In this document: positions 5,376 through 5,544 of the stretch, in pieces
How positions within the stretch are numbered: position 1 is the first letter of the stretch
Layout of the letters: every line of letters starts with the position of its first letter
Assembly: GCA_946479015.1 (NCBI GenBank)
Contig: CAMLEQ010000276.1
Location: forward strand, 1 to 5,544
Source: an uncultured Gemmatimonadota bacterium
Lineage (GTDB): Bacteria; Gemmatimonadota; Gemmatimonadetes; Gemmatimonadales; Gemmatimonadaceae
Direction: 5' to 3'
Length of the DNA stretch: 5,544 nucleotides
Notes under the pieces: generated by a model
Databases searched by the model: none
Told to the model about the DNA's origin: nothing
Seen by the model: the letters and a program-made list of their open reading frames with translations, nothing else
Position numbers and translations under genes: made by a program

Positions 5376-5544
5376 GGGCTGGTGGGTGGACCACCATGAA
5401 ACGCGTGTGGCGTGTAGACGGCGGTGGTAGGCGAGAGGAGATAGGTAGAGCGCGCGTAGGGCGGGATGTAGGCGGACTCTCTCTACACCCGAACCTACAC
5501 GCGCCGTACCTCCCTCCTCATCCCGTCAGTCTCCCACACGCCAC
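5370..5544 (+). repeat. Long palindromic intergenic element, copy E3 (cut by window end)
   Basis: The core starts at 5389 (GACCACC) and should end about 18 bases past the window, judged from pairing of 5409 with 5542. The left similarity to E1 begins at 5370 and covers the last codon and TAG stop of the membrane-protein gene. The central motif GGACTCTCTCTACA is in the same direction as in E2. The right arm (5495-5533) is almost the exact inverse of the E1 left arm. The left arm is the most changed of the family: bases 5415-5444 differ and carry a net 3-base insertion, so this hairpin pairs less well in the middle. Placement just after the stop of a three-gene unit would suit a 3'-end or terminator role. 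Confidence 0.9.

Noticed and set aside
1189..5544. CRISPR array or tRNA/rRNA genes as an explanation for the repeats
   Set aside because: The units are about 170-210 bp, internally palindromic and separated by whole genes. No short regular repeats with spacers and no tRNA cloverleaf were seen.

Overview
The window is very GC-rich bacterial DNA. Third codon positions are almost all G or C, GTG starts are used, and several genes overlap by 4 bases. The gene set is an M28 lipoprotein-like peptidase, a lone cyclic-nucleotide-binding protein, a small signal-peptide beta-barrel candidate and a membrane-anchored glycosidase-like protein. This fits an environmental Gram-negative of the Gemmatimonadota/Acidobacteriota type. 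That placement is inference from style and content, since no marker gene is present.

Layout, left to right. Positions 1-153 hold no recognisable gene but contain runs of 10 and 21 G and a tandem hairpin that could end the leftward transcript. Positions 154-1157 (minus strand) are a two-gene unit: a CDP-alcohol phosphatidyltransferase followed, with a 4-base GTGA overlap, by a small exported protein. Positions 1158-1461 are a divergent intergenic region filled mostly by the first copy (E1) of a long palindromic repeat. Positions 1462-1926 (plus) encode a stand-alone cyclic-nucleotide-binding domain protein with a good ribosome binding site. Positions 1927-2155 hold the second repeat copy (E2). 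Positions 2156-5375 (plus) are three genes chained by ATGA overlaps: an M28 metallopeptidase with a fibronectin-III-like tail, a short SpeD/AdoMet-decarboxylase-fold protein that has lost its catalytic residues, and a polytopic membrane protein with a glycoside-hydrolase-like extracytoplasmic domain. A third repeat copy (E3) starts at the last codons of that gene and is cut by the window end.

The most unusual feature is the repeat. Three copies of an imperfect palindrome of about 170-210 bp carry no open reading frame of their own and sit in three of the four intergenic or end regions. All share arms that would fold into a very long hairpin. The central sequence is asymmetric and shows that E1 lies opposite to E2 and E3. 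One varying arm position is paired as C-G in E1 and as G-C in E3. This looks like a dispersed MITE-like or REP-like family, and I do not recognise it as a named one. The second most unusual feature is the SpeD-like protein, which has Cys in place of the pyruvoyl-forming Ser and lacks the catalytic Cys. It is translationally coupled to an exported peptidase and a membrane glycosidase-like protein, not to polyamine genes.
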